A stretch of DNA of 64,000 nucleotides from Pedobacter sp014947265 (GTDB taxonomy: Bacteria; Bacteroidota; Bacteroidia; Sphingobacteriales; Sphingobacteriaceae): contig NZ_JADCNK010000001.1 of the NCBI RefSeq assembly GCF_014947265.1, forward strand, positions 372,001-436,000, read 5' to 3'. The notes below the pieces were generated by a model that saw only the letters and a program-made list of their open reading frames with translations, did not search any database and was not told where the DNA came from. The position numbers and the translations under genes are program-made. Below, piece after piece: positions 44,930 through 53,192 of the stretch; the first letter of the stretch is position 1; each line of letters opens with the position of its first letter.

Positions 44930-47515
44930 ATGCCCAAACTTCGTTTAACAACGCAACGTGAATCTATTTTTAACAATGAGGTAATCTCAAAATTCGAACT
45001 GTTTAACAGTTTATTTCTCACCTTGCCTTTTTACAAAATTAAGGATACCGGAACACTGCTTCCCCTTTTCTTTAAAAGCTGTGAAGAAGGAATTGCGAAC
45101 GGAGAAAAACCTGCACAGATTATCGAAGAATTTTTTGCCAAGTACACCAGTTATACCGAGCGTAAAGATATTGTTGACCTTCTTTTTCGGTTTATCCAGT
45201 ATATAGAGCGTCAGGTAGTGCTTTTTGATGCTGTTGAAGATGCTTCTTTTACCAAGTTAAATACCACTGATGAGCAGAGTACACTGGCCTTTATTTTAAA
45301 AAAGAATGCCGATAATAAACCTGCATTGGCCAAAATTGAAAAACTGATAGATGAGCTTTCGCTCCGTTTGGTTTTAACGGCACACCCTACCCAGTTTTAT
45401 CCGGGCAGCGTTTTGGCCATCATTACTGATTTAACCAAGGCCATCAGGGATAACGACATCACCGCTATGAACTCGCTTTTACAACAGCTGGGTAAAACAC
45501 CGTTTTTTAATAAAAAATCGCCAACACCTGTCGATGAAGCATTAAACCTGGCCTGGTTCCTCGAAAATACTTTTTATTTTGCTGCGGCAAATATTCAGGA
45601 AGAAATAGATCAGAACCTGGATGAATACAATCTCGAAACCAAGAAAATTTTAGAACTCGGTTTCTGGCCGGGAGGTGATAGGGATGGAAATCCGAATATC
45701 CATGCCGATACCACTTTGGCGGTTTCTAAAATGTTGCGACAGATCCTTTTCCGCTGTTACTACCGTGATTTTAGGGTAATTAAACGCCGCATTACTTTTA
45801 GGGGAGTCGAAGAAAATATTGCAAAACTGCATGATGTGCTTTATCAAAATGCTTTTGATCAAACCTGCGAACTTCATGATATTTCTGATGAATTAAGGGA
45901 CAATCTGAATAAAATTAAAGAAACCTTATTGGCGGAACATGAAGGCTTATTTGTTGACCTGGTTAACGACCTGATTCGTAAGATAGATCTATATGGTAAC
46001 TATTTTGCTTCTTTGGATATCCGTCAGGATAGCCGCGTGCTGAGAAGCGTACATGCTTACTGCCGCGAAAATAAACCGATTTCTTCATTATATCCTGCTG
46101 ATTACGATAAATTATCAGAAGCTGAAAAACTAAACCTGATTTCTTTTAAAGAAGCAACAGTTGTTTATGCAAGCGAGCCTGATGCTTTAATTGAGGATAC
46201 CATTGAGGTAATTAAAGAAATAAAGGGAATTCAAAAACGCAATGGCGAAAAAGCTTGTCATCGTTTTATTATCAGCAATTGCCAGCAGGCCAGCGATATT
46301 TTACAGTTGATCGAACTTTTCCTATGGAACGGTTGGAGCAAAGAATCATTAACGATTGATTTTGTGCCGCTTTTTGAAACCGTTAACGATTTAAAAGGTG
46401 CTGCTGCCATTATGGACACCTTGTATAGCAATCCTTTTTATAAAGCGCATTTAGCGAGCCGTGGCAATAAACAGGATATTATGCTGGGGTATTCTGACAG
46501 TACCAAAGATGGAGGTTATTTAATGGCCAACTGGTCTATTTTTAACGGAAAAACCTCATTGTCGGCTATTTCTGCTAAACACAATATTCAATTGGCATTT
46601 TTCGATGGTCGTGGCGGACCTCCTGCACGTGGTGGTGGTAAAACACACCGTTTTTATGCCTCAATGGGTAAAGAAATTGCGAACAAAAATATGCAGTTGA
46701 CCGTTCAGGGTCAAACCATCAGTTCTCAGTATGGTTCGGTAGAAAGTGCTGAATTTAACATTGAACAATTGATCAATGCTGGATTAACCTCCGGACTAAA
46801 GGAAAAACATAACATTCTTTTAGATCCTGAAAATAAGGCCCTGCTTGATGAAATGGCCGAAGAAAGTTATAAAGCTTTTGTCGACTTACGTGAGCACCCA
46901 TTATTTGTGAGTTATTTAGAGAAATTATCCCCTTTAAAACTTTTATCTCAGGCTAATATCAGCAGTCGCCCGGTAAAAAGAAACGGCGGCGGCGAAATGA
47001 AACTCGAAGATTTAAGGGCCATTAGTTTTGTAACGGCCTGGAGTATGCTGAAACAAAACGTTCCAGGTTTTTATGGAATGGGAACAGCTTTGAGAACTCA
47101 GGAAAAGGCAGGTAATTGGGATAAAGTGGTTAAGGTTTATCAGGATTCTGATTACCTGAAAACCATTGTAGATAACTGTATGATGAGCATGAGCAAATCA
47201 GACTTTGTAATTACGGCCCATTTGGCCAACGATAAAGAGTTTGGTGCTTTTTGGACTCAATTACATGATGAGTTTAAGTTAACTAAAGAGATGCTCTTAA
47301 AACTCTCAGGACAACCGACTTTAATGGCTAATTATCCTGTAGATAAAAAATCGATTGCCACCCGTGAGAAGATTATCCTGCCACTAGTATTGATCCAGCA
47401 TTTTGCTTTAGAAAAACTACAGCACGATCAAAACGAGAAAGATCAGCATGCTCTAGAAAAGCTTGCCGTTAGAACCGTTTTTGGTATTGTAAATGCGGGT
47501 AGGAATTTAGCTTAG
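44930..47515 (+). CDS. ppc: Phosphoenolpyruvate carboxylase
   Basis: An 861-residue cytoplasmic enzyme that carboxylates PEP with bicarbonate to oxaloacetate, refilling the TCA cycle. Catalytic regions are seen in order: RLVLTAHPTQFYPGSVL (catalytic His), GFWPGGDRDGNPNIHADTTL, LASLDIRQDSR-like FASLDIRQDSRVLRS, MLGYSDSTKDGGYLMANW, FFDGRGGPPARGGGKTHRFY (the glycine-rich loop with its Arg), and TVQGQTISSQYGS. The C-terminus ends NAGRNLA rather than the canonical NTG; Bacteroidota enzymes vary here. Monocistronic, with two hairpins after the stop. Confidence 0.96.
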   Translation: MPKLRLTTQRESIFNNEVISKFELFNSLFLTLPFYKIKDTGTLLPLFFKSCEEGIANGEKPAQIIEEFFAKYTSYTERKDIVDLLFRFIQYIERQVVLFDAVEDASFTKLNTTDEQSTLAFILKKNADNKPALAKIEKLIDELSLRLVLTAHPTQFYPGSVLAIITDLTKAIRDNDITAMNSLLQQLGKTPFFNKKSPTPVDEALNLAWFLENTFYFAAANIQEEIDQNLDEYNLETKKILELGFWPGGDRDGNPNIHADTTLAVSKMLRQILFRCYYRDFRVIKRRITFRGVEENIAKLHDVLYQNAFDQTCELHDISDELRDNLNKIKETLLAEHEGLFVDLVNDLIRKIDLYGNYFASLDIRQDSRVLRSVHAYCRENKPISSLYPADYDKLSEAEKLNLISFKEATVVYASEPDALIEDTIEVIKEIKGIQKRNGEKACHRFIISNCQQASDILQLIELFLWNGWSKESLTIDFVPLFETVNDLKGAAAIMDTLYSNPFYKAHLASRGNKQDIMLGYSDSTKDGGYLMANWSIFNGKTSLSAISAKHNIQLAFFDGRGGPPARGGGKTHRFYASMGKEIANKNMQLTVQGQTISSQYGSVESAEFNIEQLINAGLTSGLKEKHNILLDPENKALLDEMAEESYKAFVDLREHPLFVSYLEKLSPLKLLSQANISSRPVKRNGGGEMKLEDLRAISFVTAWSMLKQNVPGFYGMGTALRTQEKAGNWDKVVKVYQDSDYLKTIVDNCMMSMSKSDFVITAHLANDKEFGAFWTQLHDEFKLTKEMLLKLSGQPTLMANYPVDKKSIATREKIILPLVLIQHFALEKLQHDQNEKDQHALEKLAVRTVFGIVNAGRNLA

Positions 47516-47523
47516 TGATGTAC

Positions 47524-47556
47524 AAACCTCGCAGGTTTCAAAAACCTGCGAGGTTT
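47524..47556. terminator. Perfect 15-bp hairpin after ppc
   Basis: AAACCTCGCAGGTTT and AAACCTGCGAGGTTT with a 3-nt loop, 8 bp past the ppc stop, then TAAAAAT. Exactly symmetric ends let it work in either direction. Confidence 0.75.
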
Positions 47557-47571
47557 AAAAATATAACGTTC

Positions 47572-47599
47572 AAGGTCTGTGTCCTCACAGACCTTTTTT
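47572..47599 (+). terminator. Second terminator after ppc
   Basis: AAGGTCTGTG / CACAGACCTT, 10-bp stem with a TCCT loop, followed by a run of T. Confidence 0.8.
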
Positions 47600-47610
47600 A
47601 ATTCCAATTT

Positions 47611-47766
47611 GTCATTCTGAACGCAGTGAAGAATCTTTTGCATAGTAGCAGGCACTAAAATTAATCGCTTATAGTTGATCCTTTAGTTCTTCGGCTGCAG
47701 ATTCTTCACTACGTTCAGAATGACAAAACTATAAAGATTGCTTCGTCGTTCCTCCTCGCAATGACG
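47611..47766. repeat. Mosaic dispersed repeat (families E and D)
   Basis: GTCATTCTGAACGCAGTGAA (47611) faces TTCACTACGTTCAGAATGAC (ending 47724). A family D half, AAAGATTGCTTCGTCG ... CTCGCAATGACG, follows directly (47733-47766). Half of the family E unit recurs at 56531-56558. Confidence 0.75.
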
Positions 47767-47774
47767 AAATAAAC

Positions 47775-47811
47775 AAAAATCCCCTGCAGATTTTTCATCT
47801 ACAAGGGATTT
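47775..47811 (-). terminator. Terminator of the Prx-Trx-DUF6952 operon
   Basis: On the minus strand AATCCC..TGTAGA pairs with TCTGCA..GGGATT, followed by TTTTTG, 37 bp past the DUF6952 stop. Confidence 0.7.
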
Positions 47812-47847
47812 TATATTTCGAAAAAGCCAGATTAAGCTTTAAGACGA

Positions 47848-48096
47848 TTATCGATCAATCGAACCCATCACTTTTTGGCCGAAAGCATTTAATGCGTCCT
47901 TTTCTGCTGTACCTTCTCTTACCATCTGGTGTACTTCAAGCGCACCGCAAATGTTGGTAATCATTTCGCCTGCAACATCAACCTCATGCTCACTAACGCC
48001 TCTAAACTCGCAGAAAGCTTCTAAAACCTCCAAAGTGGTCTCCAGTTGTGCCGGAGTGGTGTTTTGAAATAACTGTCTTATAACCGGAATCTTCAT
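47848..48096 (-). CDS. DUF6952 family protein
   Basis: An 82-residue helical protein: MKIPVIRQLFQNTTPAQLET, then TTLEVLEAFCEFRGVSEHEV and MITNICGALEVHQMVREGTA. It matches the small DUF6952 family that accompanies peroxiredoxin and thioredoxin genes in Bacteroidota. Two cysteines (in FCEF and NICG) are candidates for redox contact, but no function is established. Its start shares one base with the thioredoxin stop, implying coupled translation as the third gene of the operon. Confidence 0.75.
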   Translation of the reverse strand: MKIPVIRQLFQNTTPAQLETTLEVLEAFCEFRGVSEHEVDVAGEMITNICGALEVHQMVREGTAEKDALNAFGQKVMGSIDR

Positions 48097-48404
48097 TACT
48101 TTATCTTGTTAAATAGTTCAATTAAACCTTCTGCCTTGTTGGTTTGCACCTGATCTACCAAGCTACCACCTTCAAAAGCTGCAAAAGTTGGTAAATTATC
48201 AACGTTTGCAAATTTACGTGAGTTTGGAAGTTTTTCGGCATCAACAATCAAGAAAGCTACATCTTCATTTTCTGAAGCCAGTTTTTTAAACTTAGGCTTC
48301 ATGATTCTGCAGTTTCCGCACCAGGATGCAGCATACTGAACCATCACCTTTGAGTTATCGGCCAGGTACTGTTGAAGATTATCTTCTGTTAATTCTAAAA
48401 ACAT
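48096..48404 (-). CDS. Thioredoxin family protein
   Basis: A 102-residue thioredoxin-fold protein. The active site is WCGNC (in YAASWCGNCRIMKPKF) instead of the usual WCGPC, which should shift the redox potential; the cis-Pro is in NLPTFAAFEGG. It has no signal peptide, so it is cytoplasmic. The gene is 14 bp downstream of the peroxiredoxin gene and overlaps the DUF6952 gene, so it is the likely reductant for that peroxiredoxin. Confidence 0.9.
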   Translation of the reverse strand: MFLELTEDNLQQYLADNSKVMVQYAASWCGNCRIMKPKFKKLASENEDVAFLIVDAEKLPNSRKFANVDNLPTFAAFEGGSLVDQVQTNKAEGLIELFNKIK

Positions 48405-48418
48405 AACGTTTTGTTTAA

Positions 48419-49051
48419 TTAGTTAGCGGCTAAATATTCAGCTACGCCAGTTCTGTTTGCGTTCATTGCTTCTTTTCCTTCTTCCCAGTTTGCAGGACAA
48501 ACTTCGCCGTGTTTCTGAACGTGAGCATAAGCATCAATTAAGCGTAAATATTCTTTAACGTTTCTACCTAGTGGCATATCGTTAACACTTTCGTGGAAAA
48601 CTTTACCGGTTTCGTCGATTAAGTAAGTAGCTCTGAAACTTACGTTAGAACCTGAAAAAGATTCGTTTCCTTCTTCGTCGTAGTTTACTTCCTGATCTAA
48701 AATATCTAAGATACCTGATAATTGTCTGTGGGTATCCGCTAAAATTGGGTAAGTAACACCTTCAATACCACCATTATCTTTTGGGGTATTTAACCATGCG
48801 AAGTGAACTTCGTTGGTATCGCAAGATGCACCGATTACGATTGTATTTCTTTTTTCAAACTCAGGTAAAGCAGCTTGGAAAGCATGTAATTCTGTAGGGC
48901 AAACGAAAGTAAAATCTTTTGGATACCAGAATAATAACACTTTACTATTTTTGTTTACAGCTTCTTCAAATACATTGATTTTCAAGTCATCACCCATGTC
49001 TGACATTGCATCAATACTAACACTCGGGAATTTTTTACCTACTATTGCCAT
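48419..49051 (-). CDS. Peroxiredoxin, AhpC/typical 2-Cys type
   Basis: A 210-residue cytoplasmic peroxidase that reduces H2O2 and organic peroxides. The peroxidatic Cys lies in KDFTFVCPTELHAF and the resolving Cys in HGEVCPANWEEG, the 2-Cys arrangement; SCDTNEVHFAWLNTPKDNGG and FRATYLIDETG complete the family pattern. It has a short upstream leader with a good -7 element and leads the operon Prx-Trx-DUF6952. Regulation by an OxyR-type factor is plausible, but no site was recognised. Confidence 0.94.
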   Translation of the reverse strand: MAIVGKKFPSVSIDAMSDMGDDLKINVFEEAVNKNSKVLLFWYPKDFTFVCPTELHAFQAALPEFEKRNTIVIGASCDTNEVHFAWLNTPKDNGGIEGVTYPILADTHRQLSGILDILDQEVNYDEEGNESFSGSNVSFRATYLIDETGKVFHESVNDMPLGRNVKEYLRLIDAYAHVQKHGEVCPANWEEGKEAMNANRTGVAEYLAAN

Positions 49052-49078
49052 AATTTTTTGTCTTTAATTTTGTTGGTA

Positions 49079-49110
49079 CAAAGGTAAGGCTAAAAGAGGT
49101 GTCAATCAAC
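49079..49110 (-). promoter_or_regulatory. Promoter of the peroxiredoxin operon
   Basis: On the minus strand GTTG (49107-49110), 20 bp, then TACCTTTG (49079-49086): one mismatch from the Bacteroidota consensus. The ATG is 28 bases further on. Confidence 0.6.
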
Positions 49111-49210
49111 CCCGATCTACTAATAGTTAATTGTATTTATTGATAACGATATAGATGAAAACTATATTGTTTATAAGAAGTATAGCGGGGTTCTATTTTT
49201 TATAAAATGT

Positions 49211-49320
49211 CCGTCATCTCGACTGAAACGCAGTGGAATGGAGAGATCCATCTTGATAGATTTAGCTTCGCTGAGCACTTCGTGGTTCTCGGCTACGCTT
49301 CTCTTCGCTCGAAATGACGG
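49211..49320. repeat. Dispersed palindromic repeat, family A copy 4
   Basis: CCGTCATCTCGACTGAAACG at one end and CTTCGCTCGAAATGACGG at the other, with a longer interior than the other copies that includes AGCACTTCGTGGTTCTCGGC. Confidence 0.75.
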
Positions 49321-49333
49321 TCGGAATGGGAGG

Positions 49334-51718
49334 TTACTTCTTCAACGTATTCTCATACAGCTTAAATATCCTTTTATACTCATCTGTCCAGCTGCTTGGC
49401 TCGATAAAACCATGGTCCTCTACCGGATAAACGGCAAGTTCCCAATTGTTTTTACCCAGTTCTATAAAACGCTGTGTAATCCGCACAATATCCTGAAAAT
49501 GCACATTCACGTCCACCATGCCGTGTGCCATTAAAAGGTTCCCTTTTAATTTGTCGGCAAAGTAAATCGGAGAACTTCTTTTATAGGCAATCGGATCGTT
49601 ATAAGGTTCGTTTAAAATATTTGAGGTATAGCCATGGTTGTAATGTGCCCAATCGGTAACGGAACGCAAGGCAGCACCACTGGCAAAAACATCCGATTCG
49701 TTGAACATGGCCATCAGCGTGATAAAACCGCCATAAGAGCCACCATATAAACCCACATGTTGAGGATTAACACCATATTTCTCTACCAAAAACTTAACAC
49801 CATCGGCCTGGTCAGTTAAATCTTTTCCACCCATGTGGCGGTAAATACCCGTACGGTGATCGCGGCCATAACCAGAACTTCCGGTATAATCAATATCGAT
49901 TACGGTGTAACCATTGTCGGCCAGTAAATTGTTAAACATAAATTCGCGGAAGTAGGTACTCCAGCCAAAGTGTACATTCTGTAAATAACCTGCACCATGC
50001 ACAAAAACTACCGCAGGGTGGTTAGGGTGGGGATTGTCTGATCTATAAACCCTTGCATAAACATCCGCGCCATAACGGTTTTTAAAAGTAACCATATCGG
50101 GTTGGCGCCATTTGTAAGAATTAAATTCGGCAGAAGTAGATTGCGTAACCTGTACGGCTTTAGCCCCCGCTTTATTTGGCTGGAGATATAGTTCTCCGGG
50201 TTTGTCCATGAAAGAATAATTGATGGCAACGTATTTCTCATCAGGGGAAAGGGTAATGTCATTTAAACCCTTCATGATAGTAATTTGAACAAGTTCACCG
50301 CCATTTACCCCAATTTTAAAGAAATTGGTAATGCCTGGGTGTTCTTTATTCGCTTTGATATAAAACGTATTTCTATCTTTCGATAACTGTACCGATTGTA
50401 CTTCCCATTTGCCGGCAGTAAGTTGTTTTTTATCACCTGTAGCTACATTAACCACATAAAGGTGGGAATATCCTGTCGCTTCGCTTTGATAATAAAAGCG
50501 GTTATTATCGATCCAGCCTGTGCTGCCCTGGTAAAAACCACTAATGCCCGGGCCGCCAATCCATGCTTCGTCGCGCTGGCGGTCGACCAAAGAAAATTTT
50601 CCTGTTAAAGCGTCCAGCTTCAAAATCCATCGGTCTTTATTATCGGTAGAAGTAGCCACAACAATTGCAGAACTTCCATTATCATTCCAAAACGGACCAA
50701 AGAAATTTACAGGCCGGTCGGCATTTTTCTTTTTTAAGGTATCCAGTTCCTTTGGATAATCTTTCAGGTAATCAGGCAGGTCTTTTATACCGGTAATGGT
50801 TGACGTTTGGATCGCATAAACAGTATCGCGTTGCGTATCATAAATAAAACCCTGCGAGGTATTTTCATTTTCGCCAACTTTTGTTCTACCCGGAATATCT
50901 TCGGTATAACCTGATGAAGTAATATAATTCGGAACAATGGTATTATGGTTGTTTTGTGCCGGTGTAGTTAATTTATAAGTAATAAAATGTCCATCCGGGC
51001 TAATGATTACGCCGTTTAAGAACTTGTCTTCAGTATATAGTTCTTTTAAAGGCTTTGTATCTGCAGCGGTACTCCCAAAGCGGCCTCTTCCTACGCGTGA
51101 ACCGTTTTTGGCTTCAGCATTTCGTTTTTTAATAATATCGAAGAGTTCGGTCTGTTGTGCTTTTAACCATTTATCCTGTTCGGTAGTAGGTTTGCTTTCT
51201 GCTCTTCCGGCTTTTTTACCTTTAACAAAATTGGTAAGCTGTTTGGTTTCTGCTGATTTTAAATCAACCACGAAAAGATTATCGCCCAGTTGGTAAACAA
51301 CATTTCCATTGGTTAAAAAAACCGGACTGCTTTCCCGTTCCTGTGTGCTGGTTAAGCGCGTTTCCTTATTCGTTTTGAAGTTCTGTAAATAAATATCTCC
51401 GCTTTTTTCTGCCAAACCAAGGGAGCGATCGGCATTATAGGTGTAATTTAAGCTCAATAGTTTTTCATCTTCCTTTTCCACTGCTTTAACAGGCTTTGAA
51501 GAAGCAGCCGAAACTTTGAATAATTCTTCTTTGGCTTTATTTTCAGGGTTCCAGTTAAAATATAGGGTTTTGCTATCTGCTGTCCAGCGGAAATTGGTTG
51601 GCGAAATACCCATCCATTTTGGATCGCGCATAATTTTTTCGACAGTTAAAGGGGCCAATTGTTGCGCAAAATCATATTCGCCTGTACAAAGCAAAAGGAA
51701 AAGTAAATATTTCTTCAT
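49334..51718 (-). CDS. S9 family serine peptidase (prolyl oligopeptidase/DPP-like), exported
   Basis: About 794 residues from the ATG at 51718 (MKKYLLFLLLCTGEYDFAQQ, signal peptide); a frame extension to 51748 is less likely. Residues about 30-540 form a beta-propeller (DPPIV_N/TolB-like), followed by an alpha/beta-hydrolase domain with the nucleophile GLYGGSYGGFITLM, Asp in HGMVDVNVHFQD and His in YPVEDHGFIEP. It should remove dipeptides or cleave oligopeptides in the periplasm. Start codons of neighbouring genes are distant; it appears monocistronic. Confidence 0.9.
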   Translation of the reverse strand: MKKYLLFLLLCTGEYDFAQQLAPLTVEKIMRDPKWMGISPTNFRWTADSKTLYFNWNPENKAKEELFKVSAASSKPVKAVEKEDEKLLSLNYTYNADRSLGLAEKSGDIYLQNFKTNKETRLTSTQERESSPVFLTNGNVVYQLGDNLFVVDLKSAETKQLTNFVKGKKAGRAESKPTTEQDKWLKAQQTELFDIIKKRNAEAKNGSRVGRGRFGSTAADTKPLKELYTEDKFLNGVIISPDGHFITYKLTTPAQNNHNTIVPNYITSSGYTEDIPGRTKVGENENTSQGFIYDTQRDTVYAIQTSTITGIKDLPDYLKDYPKELDTLKKKNADRPVNFFGPFWNDNGSSAIVVATSTDNKDRWILKLDALTGKFSLVDRQRDEAWIGGPGISGFYQGSTGWIDNNRFYYQSEATGYSHLYVVNVATGDKKQLTAGKWEVQSVQLSKDRNTFYIKANKEHPGITNFFKIGVNGGELVQITIMKGLNDITLSPDEKYVAINYSFMDKPGELYLQPNKAGAKAVQVTQSTSAEFNSYKWRQPDMVTFKNRYGADVYARVYRSDNPHPNHPAVVFVHGAGYLQNVHFGWSTYFREFMFNNLLADNGYTVIDIDYTGSSGYGRDHRTGIYRHMGGKDLTDQADGVKFLVEKYGVNPQHVGLYGGSYGGFITLMAMFNESDVFASGAALRSVTDWAHYNHGYTSNILNEPYNDPIAYKRSSPIYFADKLKGNLLMAHGMVDVNVHFQDIVRITQRFIELGKNNWELAVYPVEDHGFIEPSSWTDEYKRIFKLYENTLKK

Positions 51719-51802
51719 GAATTTTAGGTTTGGATGCAATTTAGGCAAAGCGTGACCTAATTTTAAAAGGAAATGGAAATGTTACAACCTCTGCCTAATG
51801 AA

Positions 51803-51877
51803 TTAACCACAGATAAAAAGGATGAACACCGATAATTTTTTGCAATTATGTTTATGTGTGCAAATCTGTGGCAAAAA
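51803..51877. repeat. Inverted pair of TCTGTGG-type repeats
   Basis: TTAACCACAGATAAAAAGGA (51803) faces GTGTGCAAATCTGTGGCAAA (ending 51876). The pair is related to 4578-4609 and 33970-34001 and lies between the S9 and FAD-like genes. Confidence 0.5.
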
Positions 51878-53062
51878 TTAGCGGATTACCCTACCGGTTT
51901 TATCTACATTCACAACATCGAAAGGTTTTAAGTATTCGTTAATGATGACCGAAAATTCGCGTCTGCTAAGCACTTTTTTAAGGTCATATTTGGAGCTGAA
52001 CCTATAATTTTTGTTCCATTTTTTCTGAAGTTCGGCTTTTGTAGCATCAACTGATTTATTCCCCACATAACAAACCACCGAAATGGTGTTTTCTAAGTTA
52101 ATGGGGATATTCTGATGATCGTCGAACCAGATTTGTGCTTTATAATAATATTCTTTGATTGGTTCTTTAATTTCGTTATAAGTAACTTCTTTTTCAGGGT
52201 TAAAATAAGCCCTATTCTGCTTAATTTCAGCTTTCATAATTCCGGTTATGCCAACTTTTTGGATGGCCAGCCAATTAGAGTCAGTAGGTTTTACATCTTC
52301 AAAGGGCATTAATGCGTGTTTATAGCTTAATAACTCGCCCTGGATCCTTTTTAAATTCGACAAACTGGTTTTGGTGTCAAAAAATGCGGCATAAGCTGCG
52401 GTTGCCCCGGCTGCTTGTCCAATTTCAAATTGATCTTTAGGAATATAAAGCAGGTTTTCCTGATCTGGGATCAATAAGCTATACAATGATAAAAAGCTGG
52501 CTCCTGAAGAAATCCTGGATGCCGTTGTCCGGTAAGTATTTTCGTTATAGTTTAACGGACTTGAAGATGCTGGATTTAAAGCGGAGATTTTTAGTGCCAC
52601 AAGCAATTTTTCAGGGCTATCTGCCAGCACAAGAATTTTGGCTTTAATGCTTTTATCTTTTGTGAGATTTACTTCCCAATCACTGCCAGAACGTTTAATT
52701 TCTGTGTAAGCAGTATTGTTGATGACGTTTAAAAGTAAGGTGCTATCTACCACAATTACTTTCGCCCGGTTTTTTTTATCCGGTTTAGGTTTTGGGCTTT
52801 CCAAGCTTTTCGCATTTTCAGTTTCCCGCTTTAAAAAACTTTGGTAAAAAGGCAGTAGGGGCCTTTTGGCTTCAGCTATTTTATTTAAATCCAACTGTTC
52901 TTTTTGGGTGAGGAGGATGGTTTTTACACCCGATTTAAAAGACTGAAAAGATGCGGCATAAGCAGCATCGCCATTGCCGATAACCAGTACATCTGTTTTT
53001 ATGGTTTGGGCATGGATAACCAGTGGAATTATGAATGCGAAAACAAAAAACAATCTTTTCAT
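51878..53062 (-). CDS. Degenerate FAD-oxidoreductase-like exported protein
   Basis: A 394-residue protein with a signal peptide (MKRLFFVFAFIIPLVIHAQ). It resembles the FAD_oxidored family (PF12831) but is shortened. The start TDVLVIGNGDAAYAASFQSF keeps the strand-loop-helix yet has GxGxxA instead of GxGxxG; the usual IDATGDGD segment is replaced by LVLADSPEKLLVALK; the NLLxxGRxxSATxxA section and its Cys are missing, while NLLYIPKDQFEIGQAAGATA remains. The C-terminal 100 residues (VTYNEIKEP to FDVVNVDKTGRVIR) match the small tail domain seen in relatives. It may be a pseudoenzyme with a scaffolding or binding role. Confidence 0.65.
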   Translation of the reverse strand: MKRLFFVFAFIIPLVIHAQTIKTDVLVIGNGDAAYAASFQSFKSGVKTILLTQKEQLDLNKIAEAKRPLLPFYQSFLKRETENAKSLESPKPKPDKKNRAKVIVVDSTLLLNVINNTAYTEIKRSGSDWEVNLTKDKSIKAKILVLADSPEKLLVALKISALNPASSSPLNYNENTYRTTASRISSGASFLSLYSLLIPDQENLLYIPKDQFEIGQAAGATAAYAAFFDTKTSLSNLKRIQGELLSYKHALMPFEDVKPTDSNWLAIQKVGITGIMKAEIKQNRAYFNPEKEVTYNEIKEPIKEYYYKAQIWFDDHQNIPINLENTISVVCYVGNKSVDATKAELQKKWNKNYRFSSKYDLKKVLSRREFSVIINEYLKPFDVVNVDKTGRVIR

Positions 53063-53192
53063 CTTTTATTATTAAAATTTGCTGCAATATGCTTTAAATG
53101 AATGAATTTTTAATGAAAAGGCCTCATTTTAACTAAATTTAACTCGTAATTCAGGAAAATTGATAAGGGTAAATCAAGTAATATAGGTAATT

